A stretch of DNA of 64,000 nucleotides from Nageia nagi (GCA_050084985.1 JBITNC010000001.1:54498001-54562000); one strand, 5' to 3'. Counted from the stretch's first letter, positions 1 to 11,875 are shown. Notes: generated by a model from the sequence alone, not told the origin. Made by a program: numbers and translations.

Positions 1-580
1 TCTCCTAACCAAGATAAAGTTAATGTTCATATACATCCATAAGTCATGTTTGTCATGTCAAAAAGTTTATTGTAAAATTGCCAAGTACGGAAGATGATGC
101 ATCTGATTCCCAAAAATATAATAAAAATATGTTCTTAAATAACTTAACTTATTAAAATTATAAGTTAGATTTATTATTTATAGCAACTATAATCATACTT
201 ATTACCAAATTAATTTTGAGATTAGTAACATCATCAAACTAATTTGTTTACATATTTATCATTACACATCATACATTCCACAATTATATCTATGTATCAT
301 ACATTTTGAAAATTACATCTATCATTAACATCTATTCATCATCAAGTAATTAAAACATAATCATATTTATTATGATCTACATAACATCAAATCATACCTA
401 TTTATCACAAATCCATGTATAAAATGAAAACTCATGCATCAAAAATCATACAAGTACCATAAATATCAAAGATCTCATCTATATATACATCATAATATAC
501 ATCAAAAGGTCATCATAACATTATGAATCATATAATAAAATACAAGGGTCCAATAACCTCATAAGCATATAAAAATAACA
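1..580. other. AT-rich stretch without a gene
   Basis: No open frame of any length and no recognisable motif. It lies at the left edge, beyond the C-terminal side of the antisense PMD gene. By position it is probably part of the internal region of the plus-strand gypsy element whose 3' LTR starts at 4131. Confidence 0.4.
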
Positions 581-2925
581 TCATGAAAAAGGGTATCCTC
601 AAGGACTACCCCAACCACTGCCGGTCTGCTAGGACTACTCGGTTGCCTCCGCTTCTACTGGTCTCTCTGGTACCCAGATGTGTGATGACTCCTGACTAAC
701 CTTTTGGATGAACCAATAGCCCCTAAGGGAGATGCCTAGGGTGTACCACTCCTGCTAGGATGCCTCCTGACCTCTGAGTCCTACCTGGAGATCTACCATG
801 TACCCTGTGCACTGCTACCTATCTGATATGTGAGATACCTATAGGCATGTAACTATCTGGAGGAATAGGATAGGGAGCCCCTAGAGTAAAAGTGGAACAC
901 CTATCAGCCACATCTATACTATACTACTATAAAAATCTCACTACTAACAAATGCCATGAGTAAAAACTAAAGGACCACTCCTGAAGTAGATGCTAACCTA
1001 ACTGATGAGCTTAGCTCCCTGTAAAGAGGAACAGCCTCATCTCTCTCCTATCTATACTATCTCGCTCACCCTGTACCTATACATACGTGAGTGGGCCTGT
1101 GACAACTGGTATCTCAACTCATAAATGTCTCCTAGCAAACTATCAATGCTAGGAACCTATGTAGCAGGAGCCTCCTCGACTCCGCATGTAACCTCTGGGT
1201 AGCTCCCTCCTCACCTACACTCGTAGCCTCCTCCTTCAAGAGCTAAATCCTTAGGAGCATCTACCATAACCTCCTCATTGGTAACCTCCTCTCTCAGCCT
1301 CCTCTCCTATAGGCTCTCATCTACCTCTCCCCTCCTGCTATACACCTACTCCTTAGCAACATCGATGCATCAATGAATGCATCTACCCTCCTAATCACCT
1401 CTAAGCCATCATCTCCCTCCTCCCACCAGGCCTAAATGCCTTAGACACCTTAACATCATCCTCCCTGGTATCATCCTCCAATGGTCCTCCTCCTGAGTAG
1501 GATCAGGCTCTACGTAAACCAATGGCTGTAACCCTCTGCTAAAATAGTGCCCTCACACTGATATGGCACTGATGGGTAGGTACATCCTAAACTAAATTGA
1601 ATTGATGGTGACCCTGCTCAAAATGAAAATACTCTAAAAATTAGCTGATGACCACTCAAAACATGTGGCTATCTAATACCATAAGCTCAGCTGTGAGCTC
1701 TCTCCAGATAGCATACAAGTGGTAAGGTTGAATCTCACTTGATCTGAATCAAGTGACTAAGCATGTGGCAATAATAGCCCACATCTCGATGAAACTCCAT
1801 CTGATGGGTGAATATAAAAATCATCATGCCATCTAATATGCCAGCCTCATAATCCAAATGACTACCAAACCAGGCATCAGCAACCCTAGAGGATGAGCCA
1901 CAGCTATATGCTCATATGCCCACGCCTGCAAGGTGACAGTAACTATAAGAGGCCCTATGCCCCTGTGAATAAAAAATAGCTCCCTATAAATCTGAGCTAA
2001 CAATGTGGGTGCCCAAGCATACACCGTACCCTACTACATCATGTCACAATAATGGACAACAACGACCATGGAAACCTCCCACTGCCAGTATCAGGGAGAG
2101 CATAACACTGTACCAAACCCATCAAATATGAAAAATGGATCTCCCCTGCTGATCCTCCATCCAATACTGGTAATATCGGATGCCTCCTGAGATAATCTCA
2201 GCAATAATAGTATCAACCCGAGTGGCCCCATACAAATAGGAAATAGCAGGTAAAGCTCCTTTCTATCCACCATAGGTAAAATCCTCTATCCATGAATGGG
2301 GAGTCTATACAGTCTATGTATATCCTCCACTGTGACAGTCATCTCCCTTGTTGAAGATGAAAAGTACATGTCACTGAGTCCCATCTGTCTAATAATGCAG
2401 CCAACAAAGGATAATCCCAATGAATGCAACCCATGTGTGGGCCCACTCCAAAACCAATGGACCTGAAGAAGGTGTGATCGGTGGACCAGAAGACCTCTAC
2501 CCTCCTGTAGAATCGAGGGATATCTACCTCGAGGCTCAAAGATGTCTCAACCTGTGTAATAATAAAAAGTTTAGCTCAAAAAAAAATGGATGTTTCATAC
2601 TAAATGTCAGTATTTCAAGTAGATAAGACTCAATCACTGACGTTTCGCATTCCAAACATGCGTGACTCTGTTATGTTCGGCCTAGGTCAGCGACGACTCG
2701 AATTTACAAAAAAATTTCACAAAAAATAAAATGAAAGTAGGATTTGCAAAATTTATCTGATAAAAAAATTACAATAAATTTTAAATGTCATTCATGGTTT
2801 CAAATTCGAAGTTAAATGGTTAAATTACAAGTTATAGACAAAAAATAGAAAAGAAAGTTATTTCAAAACCCTACCTCTTCCCGGATAGGTCGAGAACGTC
2901 CAATGGAGCATCTACGTGGAGGCAT
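581..2925 (-). pseudogene. Decayed plant mobile domain (PMD) gene, antisense to a gypsy element
   Basis: This is a PMD (MAIN/MAIL-type) protein gene in decay. Exon 1 (2925-2875) encodes a basic 17-residue N-terminus beginning MPPRRCS. It ends at a GTAGGG donor. Exon 2 starts at 2551 after an ACACAG acceptor, and both junctions are phase 0. Exon 2 carries LLAALLDRWDSVTCTFHL, then after a one-base frameshift near 2340 TVEDIHRLYRLPIHG, followed by an in-frame stop. Further on (2024-1833) come LLAQIYRELFF and TVTLQAWAYEHI. These are hallmark PMD blocks in the right order. From about 1500 to 600 the frame is a GC-richer, stop-containing tail. It lies antisense to, and upstream of, the 3' LTR at 4131. 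Antisense PMD ORFs are known from Tat-lineage gypsy elements, so I infer it belongs to that retrotransposon and is not a host gene. The exon model is my inference. Confidence 0.75.
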
Positions 2926-4116
2926 GTTGAGTGCAACGAATATCAACGGCTAGAAATCGATGAAATCATGATGGAAATTGGTGCTGTCAGGCAATGAAAG
3001 TGATAGCTAAAAAGAAATGAATAAGAAAAAGTCAAAACTTTTTCTTTTTGATAGATGACTTGAAGTCGGACGTCGATGATTGTAGCTAAATGCTGGCGAC
3101 TTGAAGATGAACGCCGACGACTGTATCTAAACACCGGCGATTGGAAGTAAAACATTGCATTTGAGAATAGCCATGAGAATATTAAAAAATTTCTCGAAAT
3201 AACCTTAAATTGGTCAAGAAAATCAAAAAATGATAAAAAGTGATGAGTCATTTACCACATGAGATCATCACGAAACCCATTCTGCTGAGTCAAAAATAGA
3301 GAAAAATAAAAGATGACTTGTATATACAAAACAAGCTTCTTATCACATACTCGCTTCGGCATGCAGAGACAAACTAGAGTCTTGTCACGCAACTACCATA
3401 AACAACACACAGTATGGGGATAAACACAAGTGAAGTTTTGATATACAACATTACTATTTCAAAATTGTATACATCAAATAAGCTTACCATCACATACTCG
3501 CTTCGGTATGCAGAGATAAACTAGAGTCTTGTCATGCAACTACCAAAATAGCACACAGTATGGAGATTGACATAAGTGTAATTTGATGTATTACAATATC
3601 ATTTTCAGAACGTATCATATTCAACCATGGCAAGGGTTATCCTCATGACAACACCGGATGATGAAATATGTATAAATAACAAGTTTTGATTTAAACATTT
3701 ACAAATATTAAAGAAGATAAAATGTGATATATCATTGTTACAGGAGATCATCTTGAAACCCCGTTGTTGGGACAAAAGACAACACCATCAAAACCCATAT
3801 ACTAAAGAGGACTTATACGGTACATGTGCACTTAGACATGCAAAATGACATTATAGAAATGTCATGCAACTGTCACACAAGTTCAACACACTGTCATACC
3901 GAAAATAGTCACTTCTAAAGTATATTCAAATTTGTTTTCAAAACTACATCAAATGTACAATGAAAACACATTTTATCATAATTTGATAAATCAAAATTTT
4001 GATTCATCTAAGAAATTGAGTCAAAACTTATATCATAAAAAAGCAAACAATCAACCAACAAAGCTTCTCATCCTATATTTTTGAAATCATCAACCACATT
4101 TCTCGGTTGATAATTC
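2926..4116. other. Non-coding spacer between antisense PMD gene and 3' LTR
   Basis: No credible coding frame. It contains two near-identical repeats (3334-3590) and repeated GACGCCGACGA/GCCGGCGA-like GC islands around 3065-3140. Similar CGTCGGTG/CGACGACT motifs recur inside the LTR at 4340-4410. By position it would hold the promoter of the antisense PMD gene and the 3' untranslated part of the gypsy element. Confidence 0.5.
3334..3590. repeat. Tandem duplication, 147-bp period
   Basis: A block beginning AGCTTCTTATCACATACTCG at 3334 recurs at 3481 with few changes. Both copies contain the string CACATACTCGCTTCGG and a downstream CACACAGTATGG. A weaker third copy, sharing the TGTCATGCAACT and CACAC parts, appears around 3830-3900. 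Confidence 0.75.
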
Positions 4117-4130
4117 AAAAAGGGGCAAAA
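4117..4130 (+). other. Polypurine tract of Tat-like gypsy element
   Basis: The purine run AAAAAGGGGCAAAA directly precedes an LTR-type start (TGTAGACACC). It would prime plus-strand DNA synthesis and fixes the orientation of the element as plus. Confidence 0.7.
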
Positions 4131-4973
4131 TGTAGACACCTAAAAATGTCCCCTTTTTAACTAGCAAACATTGAAATAATCATAACTCTTCGCGATAATA
4201 TAAAATAGGTTTAAAACCATATTATTGGATAGTTCCCATCGAGTACATGCAAAACGGGTGGTCACATGACTCTTTTTAGGTAAAATTGGCTATTTAACAA
4301 TCATTTTAATATTGTCACAAAATTAAAAACCAGTCACCAGCGATCCAAGACAGTCGTCGGTGTTTTGAGGCGATCGTCGACGTTCGTATTGTAATCACCG
4401 ACGACTCTGTAATAGCTGAACAAGAAACCAAAACAGTGAGAGAAAGTTGAAATGCTTCATTTTCCCAAGATGATGTGGATAGAGGGGGTCAGTTATGACC
4501 TACGATGGCGCTTCACTTCCTCTTATCAGCCTTGGAACATCTCACCCAAAATCTATAAATACAAACCAATACAAAGCAAAAAAGAGAGAATCTTGACCCA
4601 AATTTGAAGTAGGGTAATGCTGCCAAAATCTTGTGAGCTTATACATTTTATTGTTTTATGTTAGCTTCAATTTATATATGTCATACATAGATGCTTTGAT
4701 GTTATTGTCTTTTGCATGGGTGTAGAATTTACAGGTTGTCCACATCAAGTAGAGAAGCAAGCAAATCAAAAATAATGAAGATCTAATACCTTCATTTTCG
4801 AAAATGGCATTTGTAAAAGTCCCTTCTAAGGGAAAATTGTAGTTTGAGTTGAAAATCAATATCAATTCATAATTAATGGCATTTCTATCTATTTTATATA
4901 ATTTGAGGTTCAGTGAAGATTTAAGAATAATTGCATTTTATGTTATTCTACATTCAGCTCTATTTTCACTGCA
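4131..4973 (+). mobile_element. 3' LTR of a Ty3/gypsy element (probably Tat lineage)
   Basis: It starts with TGTAGACACC right after a polypurine tract, a start typical of plant gypsy LTRs. A TATA box (TATAAAT, 4554-4560) lies about 420 bp in, which gives a plausible U3. The right end is placed at TCACTGCA (4973) because copia integrase coding on the opposite strand resumes there. That end is inferred, since the 5' LTR is outside the window and no TSD can be compared. The Tat assignment rests on the antisense PMD gene just upstream, not on polymerase sequence. Confidence 0.6.
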
Positions 4974-7340
4974 ACACTTAGCATAATAGTTATTAAACTT
5001 ATTACTATTATATTCTCCCCCATTATCTAATCTCAACATCTTAATTTTAAGGTTAGTTTGATTCTCAACAAAAGCCTTAAAAATCTTAAAACTCTCAAAG
5101 GTTTGATCCTCATGCTCAAGTAGATACCTAAAGATCATTCTACTAAAATCATCAATGAAGGTCAAGATGTAAGATGCTCCTCCAAGCAACTTAGTCTAAA
5201 ATGAACCCATCAAATTTGAATGCACAAGTTGAAGAGGTTGGGATGCTCTTGTTGCCTTATCTTTTTCAAACTTTTGTCTATGCATCTTTTCAAGAGTGCA
5301 CTTTTTACATAGACCAACAGAAGAGAAAATTGAAGGCCAAACCTTTCACAAGTTCTTAGTCTTTCATTACTTGAATAGTCTTATGGTTAAGATGCCTTTA
5401 ATGATGGTGCCAAAGATTACCTTTAAAATACACATTAGAAGCAAAACATATCTTTGATAGAACTTGATCCATAATGTAAAGCTTATCTTTCATAGATCTT
5501 TTAACCAAAGTGGCAAATCCTTTCTTAATGCACTATGATTGAGAGTTAAACTCAAAAGAGTACCTTTTTCTAGCAACTTAGATCATGGAAAGAAGGTTAA
5601 TCCTTAACTTAGGAACATAAAGAACATTTTTAATAATCTTTTCATGAATCAACCCACTCCCAATTCCTTGGACTTCAAGGGTAGAGTTATCACCTATGAT
5701 AACTACATCTTTTTCATACTTGTGAAAGTTTTTAAACTTTTTCTCTTCAAATCATAGGTGATTAATGCAACTAGAGTCAACAATCCATTCAAATAAAAAA
5801 GAGTAAGACATGGAGTAGAGCACTGTAGCAAAACCACATGAGTATTTTTCTTTCTTTTATATTTCTTTACATTTCCATTACCTTTGTTCTTTTCCCTCTT
5901 TTTTTTTTTGTAGCAATCAACTTCTTTGTGACCTTGAATGCCATAATAGTTACAATTACCATCAAATTTTTTCTTAGGATAAGGATTGTTTGCTTTACCT
6001 TTTCTATCTCTTTGCTTGAAGTGGTTGTTGTTGTCATTGTTCCTACTACTGTGGTTATTGTTCCTATTATTCTTATTGTTATTGTAGCCACTACCTCTTT
6101 TCTCAAACGTTTTGGAGAAAGAAAGATAAGATTTCTTTAATGGTTAAACTTCTTATTAAAAAGAGTTTTAGTTACTTCAAGAGCAATCTTATTATCTTTA
6201 TAAGAAGAAATCAACACCTTATTGTTAAGGGTTTTCTCATACTTCAATAGGTGCCTTGAAAGGTTCTCAAAGGAGAAGACTTCTACTTCATAATCAAGCT
6301 TTATTTTTATAACCGTTATAAATTTTTCAAACTTTGAAGAAAGGCTTTCAAGAATGATGAAGACCATGAACTCATCATGGATTCAATTACATCCACAAGC
6401 AACAAGTTGGGTTCTTTGGTCAATGATTTTGTTCAAGTAGATAGCCACATTTTCTTTTTCCTCTTGATGAGATTGAAGCAACTTTTGAAGAATAGTAAAT
6501 CTTCTTAAAAAATTTGAATCAAGGTAGATTTGCTTAAGCTTATTGAAGGATCTAATATTAACAAGATAATTCCTAAAATACCAATATCATATCAAAACTC
6601 ACAATACACATTTAATAATCTCACAAATAAGATAATCTCACAAAGTAACTCAAGATGTAAAGTGGTTTCTTCAATTAGGAGTACATCCACTAACTAGATA
6701 TTTACTTCAATCACAAATACAACTCTCTTACAATCATTGTAATCTCAACTCGTACACTTCTATCCTATGGCATAAATTTACTCCACAAATTGATGTATGA
6801 TAACAAAGAGAGATCCTTCTATTTATAGGTCAAAACCCCTCTTTAGATCACCCTTTTATCTAATGTACAAAAGCATGACATGCACATCCTCTTACCCAAG
6901 GGGTATGTTCATGACATGGAGTGTAGGACAAGTTATATCATCATATTCACTTAAATACTTAAGATATCAAATGATACCCTTAAGTATTAGTGAACTTACA
7001 TAAAGATTTAATACTAATCTTTACAATAATACTTTATACATTCCAACACTTATCTTATACTTTCTTTATGAAGGTTGAAGAGGAAATCATCAAGAGCACA
7101 TCATCTAAAATTGCATAGTAAATCATAGAGGTTGCTAACTCATTATTCATGTTGTAAGCCTCTAGTGCCTTCTCATCTATAGGAGGTACAAGATTTTATT
7201 CACTATTTTCCAAAGCTTCCTTGCTTGCAATTTAGCTCTCATCTGAGATTCCCAAATCGTATAGTTGGAACCATCAAGAATATGTTTCAGTAAAAAGGAT
7301 TCTCTTATTTACTATACAAGAATGTGAAATAATAAACATG
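4974..7340 (-). pseudogene. Ty1/copia gag-pol remnant (copia-1)
   Basis: Minus-strand copia polyprotein with many stops and frameshifts. Gag starts near 7295 with DGSNYTIWESQMRA. It is interrupted by a solo LTR (6544-7048) and resumes at 6538. A zinc knuckle follows near 5950 (CNYYGIQGHKEVDC, second Cys replaced by Tyr). Protease-like WIVDSSCINH lies near 5780. Pre-integrase sequence lies around 5450-5250. The integrase core includes ILTFIDDFSRM and LDNGGEYNSN (5175-5000). Coding stops abruptly at the gypsy LTR end near 4973, so reverse transcriptase and the 3' end lie left of the window. The leader just before gag matches that of copia-2 (50961-51000). It is the same family as copia-2. Confidence 0.85.
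6544..7048 (-). mobile_element. Solo LTR of family A inside copia-1 gag
   Basis: A 505-bp LTR (minus strand, starting TGTTGGAATG at 7048 and ending CCTTCA at 6544) is flanked by a perfect 5-bp TSD, CTTAT (6539-6543 and 7049-7053). The gag coding of copia-1 continues on both sides. It closely resembles the LTRs at 10256-10743 and 29616-30117, and has a minus-strand TATAAATAG promoter box near 6820. The perfect TSD around a single LTR indicates LTR-LTR recombination that removed the internal region. Confidence 0.9.
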
Positions 7341-8139
7341 TGATTCAATAAACAATATTAAATGTTAAATTTTAATCAAATAAATAATACATGTTACATT
7401 GAACACTAAAGATATGCTTGATTTGAATCACAAGTGCAAATGTTAAATAATAACTCATGTATCCAAATACATTTTTCATCTCAAAAATTGTAGATGTAGA
7501 GTGACATTGTTTAGGCTTATCTAAAATTAGGCCTTCACTTGGATGTCCACACAAGAGGTACCTAGGTCCTACCAATCCTCAACCAGTTACCCTTGGGAAG
7601 CAATATACTCTCACAAGGAGAAGTACTAGCTATTTTTCAAGGTTTCAATATTTATTAGATCAACCAAATTATTAATCTGGATTAGGTTTCAAGTTGTCCT
7701 CTTAGGTTATCAGGATAATCCTTGAATGGATGTGTGAACATGTGGTATCACTACACACATGCCTATCCACCTAATAGAGTTATGTCCAAACCAATAGAGG
7801 ACTTAGGGGCAATTGAGAAGTATGAACTTTTCACCACTTGGATTATTGAATTTAAAGGCTCCAATCTACCTATCCTCATCTCATGGCTCTCTTAACAAGT
7901 CATGTTGCAGAATGTACATGCAAATGTGTTCATTTTAAAGGGTTACTCATATTTTTATTTACATAAGCAAATAAATCAAAGTGCGAAACATAAAGTAAAT
8001 TAACATAAATAAAACATCATCCATCCAAAAAAATTTGAAACCTAAGTGTCCAATGGGTTTTGTTTACCAACCCTTAAAGGACATCTTTACATCATCATTT
8101 ATTTAGTACAAGTCCATTCCATACTTTGCATAAGCATAA

Positions 8140-8560
8140 ATACTTAATATGCATTCTTAGGTCATAAGCATGCATCTTAAAAATTTTAAGTCCTAAGCAT
8201 TAACTTAAAAAAATTAAGTCCTTGAGCATGCATTAAAAAAATAAGTTTTAATCATTAAAAAATGCATTATTTTCATGGCTTTAAAAAATTTAACTAAGCA
8301 TGCATCATTCCAATAAATTAAGTAAGAAACATGCACTATTTAACTTAAGGATTAAGTAGGAAGCATGCATCAATCCATAACTTAAAAAATTAAGCATGCA
8401 TTATAACTTAAAAATTAAGTACTAAGCATGCATTTATTATTTTTAATAAATAAGTATTAATCATAAGTACTAATATTAAGCATGCATCATTTAAAATTTA
8501 AGTATTGAGCATGTACCATTAACTTAAAATATTTAAGCATGCAATATCTAGATAGATATT
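8140..8560. repeat. Dispersed GCATGCAT repeats in A1
   Basis: About a dozen short units combine TTAAGTACTAAGCATGCAT-like sequence at irregular 35-50 bp spacing. Each carries GCATGCA (the RY-type core CATGCA) followed by AT-rich spacer. The block lies in the non-coding interior of A1. A comparable ATGCATGCA cluster lies in element B (18290-18480). Confidence 0.6.
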
Positions 8561-9099
8561 TTAAGTAAAGTTTATACAAACTCCCCCTCTTTTACTTAGA
8601 AGATCTATTTAATGCTAATATAAACAAAGTAATACTTATTGCATGTTTATATATTTCTAAAAGTATTCTATTTTAAGACATAAATGTTTCATAATTACTT
8701 AACTTTACCTTCCAAAGTTTAAGTCTAAAAAAAATGAGTGAGCATTTAAATTGTCTACTTCAAATAATTAACTTTCTTTATTTAAGCAAGTAAGCAATTA
8801 ATAGGCCATTAAGTTCTTACTAATACTTAAGAGAAAAAGTCAAATATAATCAATGCAATTTTATCCAAACACTCCAAGTAATTATTAAAGAATACTCTAA
8901 GTTAGATTTTAGGTAAAATTGAGTGTTTTGGAAGAAAAAATAAATGCTCCTAAAAAATGATGATGACCTCCCTTCCCTCTTACGAAGAAGTATACATTGG
9001 TTTTTATGTGCATTTAAGAATATGCAAGTAGTCAGCAAAAATTAAATGCATAAAGAAAGAAAAGAAAAAAAAAAAGGAAACCTCCAACTTTATTCTGAA

Positions 9100-9475
9100 G
9101 TAAGGAGGGAAACTTCAAGGAGAAGATGCAGAGAGGGAGAAAAAGAAGGTTGATGTGGAGGAGAGCTACTAGTTTGGATGGTCATGATAGAGGAGCAACA
9201 GAAGGCAGAGGGCCTACAGAGGCCATGATGGAGAGGCAGGCAATGGTTGCCAAGGTGACAGTAGGCTACATTTGATGAGGGGCACCATGAGGGTGGCTAG
9301 AGGTTGTAAGATAGTGGGGGGTGCCGTTAGGGTATCAGGAGGCCATGAGGTGAAGGGGCTACCAAGGAAATAGGAGGCTGCAAGGTGATAGGGGTAGCTA
9401 ATGTGTAGGAGGTCATAAGATGATGAGTGTAGCTAACATCTAGGAGGTTGCTAGGTAGCATACATCTAGGCTTCT
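9100..9475. repeat. GA-rich degenerate minisatellite in A1
   Basis: A GC- and purine-rich island inside AT-rich DNA. It consists of imperfect repeats of roughly 35-50 bp built on GAGGCTGCAAGGTGATAGG and GTAGCTAA-type segments, for example 9360-9475. No coding frame crosses it without stops. A pyrimidine-rich counterpart lies in A2 around 27280-27800. Confidence 0.5.
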
Positions 9476-10240
9476 TGTCCCTCTTTTTTTTCTTTTTTTT
9501 GTATAAGTTAATTTTTAATTTTTTTAGTAATTTGAGGGCAACAAAAAATACAATTTTGTATTAAAAAAAGACTTTTCTGTATTAAAGCTTTGTATGAATT
9601 TTTATTTTTAATTTTTTTATAGAGAAATAAATAAATAAATTATGTATACCAACCCTTAAAAAATAACCTTTTAATATAAAAGATTATAGAACTTAGTGAG
9701 CAATTTTAGAAATTGCAAGTAACAAAAATAAAAGATCAATATAAACAAATGAATTAACTAGCATTTACCACAAAATAGGTTAGTGTTAATATTAAACAAA
9801 TTTGTATACTAACCTTTTATAAAATAGCAATTTGGGAAAAAAATTTGCAAATAACTAAGGAGTTAGGAAAATAAATTGGTAGTCATATTTTGCTTAAAAA
9901 TGGACTAACACATAACAAATAATATGTTAGTAGCAAAATGCAATTTTTATATACTAATCTCAATTAACAATATGCTTAATAGAGGTTAGTATAAAAGATA
10001 AATGCATCATATTACTAATTTTATCCAAGTTTTGCGAAAAGAAATTAACTAACATATGACTCAAAATATGTTGGTATTATTAGCAAAATAAGCCAAAAAT
10101 CAAAAAATGAAGGAGATTATATGAAGGAGGTTATACCTTCTCTTGAATTTACCTTACAGTGAAGAGTAAGTTTAAGAATTAAGACCTTCAAGTTGAAGAT
10201 GAGTCTCTAAACCAAGAATGCGAAAAGAAGAATCTAAGAA

Positions 10241-10252
10241 GCTCTGATACCA
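10241..10252 (-). other. Primer binding site of A1 (tRNA-Met type)
   Basis: The minus strand reads TGGTATCAGAGC, the canonical 12 bases complementary to the 3' end of plant initiator tRNA-Met. It lies three bases after the end of the 5' LTR (10256-10743). Confidence 0.9.
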
Positions 10253-10255
10253 ATT

Positions 10256-10743
10256 TGAAAGAACTAATACTAACAAGATAATTCCTAATCAACCAAGATC
10301 ACATGATAGCTCACAATTACATCTAAAAAACTCACAAAGCAATCTCATAACACAAGATGTAAGTGGTTCCTCCAACTAGGAGTACATCCACTAACTAGAT
10401 CTTTACTTCAATCACAAATACAACTCTCTTACAATCCTCCTAATCTCAACTCCTACACTTCTATCCTATAGCACAACTTTACTCCATAATTGGTGTGATA
10501 TCACAAAGAAGAAACCTTCTATTTATAGGCCAAAATCCCTCTTTGGATCACATCCAATGTACAAAAGCATGACATGCATATCTTTTTATCTAAGGGGCAT
10601 GCTCATGACATGGAGTGTAGAACAAGTTACATTATCATATTCACTTAAATACTTAAGGTATCAAATGATATATTTAAGTATTAGTGAACTTACATAGAAT
10701 ATTTAATACAAACCTTTACAATAATGCATTATACATTCCAACA
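10256..10743 (-). repeat. 5' LTR of element A1
   Basis: It runs on the minus strand from TGTTGGAATG (10743) to TTCTTTCA (10256). It carries a TATAAATAG box near 10530 and closely resembles the solo LTR at 6544-7048. It ends abruptly against the middle of a family C LTR at 10744, so A1 inserted into the C1 array. The adjacent bases TATGT (10744-10748) would be its TSD. The partner copy is not in the window. Confidence 0.85.
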
Positions 10744-11124
10744 TATGTTAGGGGTTGGCCATGGGAGCACATGGAGCTTGGTGTAGAGCTTATTAGATGT
10801 AAAGGTGTTATGCATATTGATCATGGTATAGTAATTGTATGTGAGAAAGAGAAACTCATGGAGAGATGCTAGTGGATTTTAGAGAGGAAGTTGCAACTAG
10901 TTATGTTGCAAGACTATTCTTTCATGTATTGTATTGGTGCTAATACAAAGGATTGGTGTTTCTCTAAGGATGTAGCCCACATTGGATGAACCTCGTTATA
11001 TGTTGTGTTATCTTTGATCTTTCATGATTTTGTTGATCTTTTGTATAGTTTAATAGTTTTTGTTAGTATTGATTAAGTTGTTTATTACAAGAGTATTTTA
11101 TTTTCTATGGTGATTCCTAATAAT

Positions 11125-11136
11125 TGGTATCAGAGT
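11125..11136 (+). other. Primer binding site, C1 first unit
   Basis: TGGTATCAGAGT follows the end of the first LTR (11122) by two bases and matches the tRNA-Met type with one change at the last base. The second unit has TGGTATCAAAGC at 12667-12678. Confidence 0.85.
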
Positions 11137-11875
11137 GTGTTGGGATTCAATATGCTTATCAAAAGGGTTTCTAGATTGAGTGGAAGCATGACTTAATTTG
11201 GAGCTATGATAGAAGATGGATGTTGGTCTTTAGCAAAAGTGAAGGCCAAGAAGATTATGTTCAAGTGTTTGGACATGTTTGAATGGATGATATTCATCCA
11301 TGTAAGATTGTTGGTACATGCAACTTGGTTTAAGCCTACATTCAAATTTTTTGAAAGGTTTTGGATATGTGGTAGGAGATAGTTGGCCACTCCTTTTTGC
11401 TTTAGAGTTTTAGATGTAGCTTGGATTGGAAGGGATATTTCCAATGTATTGTTCTTAACTATCAAAGATTGGCCAAGCAATGGGAGAAATGAAGAAATCA
11501 AATATCTAGGTATTAGATAATGACATAGATCATGATGCATGAGTTCAATATGTATCACATGATGTGGTTGTGGCAAGTTGTATTATGTGTGAGCATGCTA
11601 TCAGGGTAGGTATAGTATGTGGATCTTATCAAGATGGTGATGATTGGATCATCATTATGCATGGGTGACCATGAATATGTTGATTACATATTTGTGATAG
11701 TTAAGATTATGTGTTGCTTATTGATAATAGGAAAAGTGTGTGGATAACATAGTGATGGTTCATATCATGGATACAACAATATGTAGGAGTTGACATTCTT
11801 TTTTTGGCTTTAAGACATTCTTCAATGGATGCAATAATGGTAAAGTTTCTATGTATTAGTCTCAAAGTGGGAGAT

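Larger units (their letters stand above)
7341..10743 (-). mobile_element. Non-autonomous LTR element A1, 3' truncated
   Basis: Minus-strand element with a complete 5' LTR at the right end (10256-10743, 488 bp, TG...CA), followed by a perfect initiator-tRNA-Met-type primer binding site. Its internal region is about 2.9 kb with no retroviral protein. It shares segments with element A2, for example 7480-7920 with 28800-29210 (inverted in the window, same element orientation). It includes a GA-rich minisatellite (9100-9475) and a run of dispersed AAGCATGCAT motifs (8140-8560). The 3' end is lost where it meets copia-1 near 7340. Whether this junction is a deletion, or A1 is a copia element with an extreme leader, is unresolved. 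Confidence 0.65.

Noticed and set aside
5838-6140. 100-codon hydrophobic plus-strand frame
   Set aside because: It is the complement of the lysine/threonine-rich gag spacer of copia-1, which has the zinc knuckle in sense on the minus strand.
11193-11576. 127-codon minus-strand frame in C1
   Set aside because: Antisense to the internal segment of a plus-strand element. The matching position in the second unit does not keep the frame open, so it is not a conserved gene.
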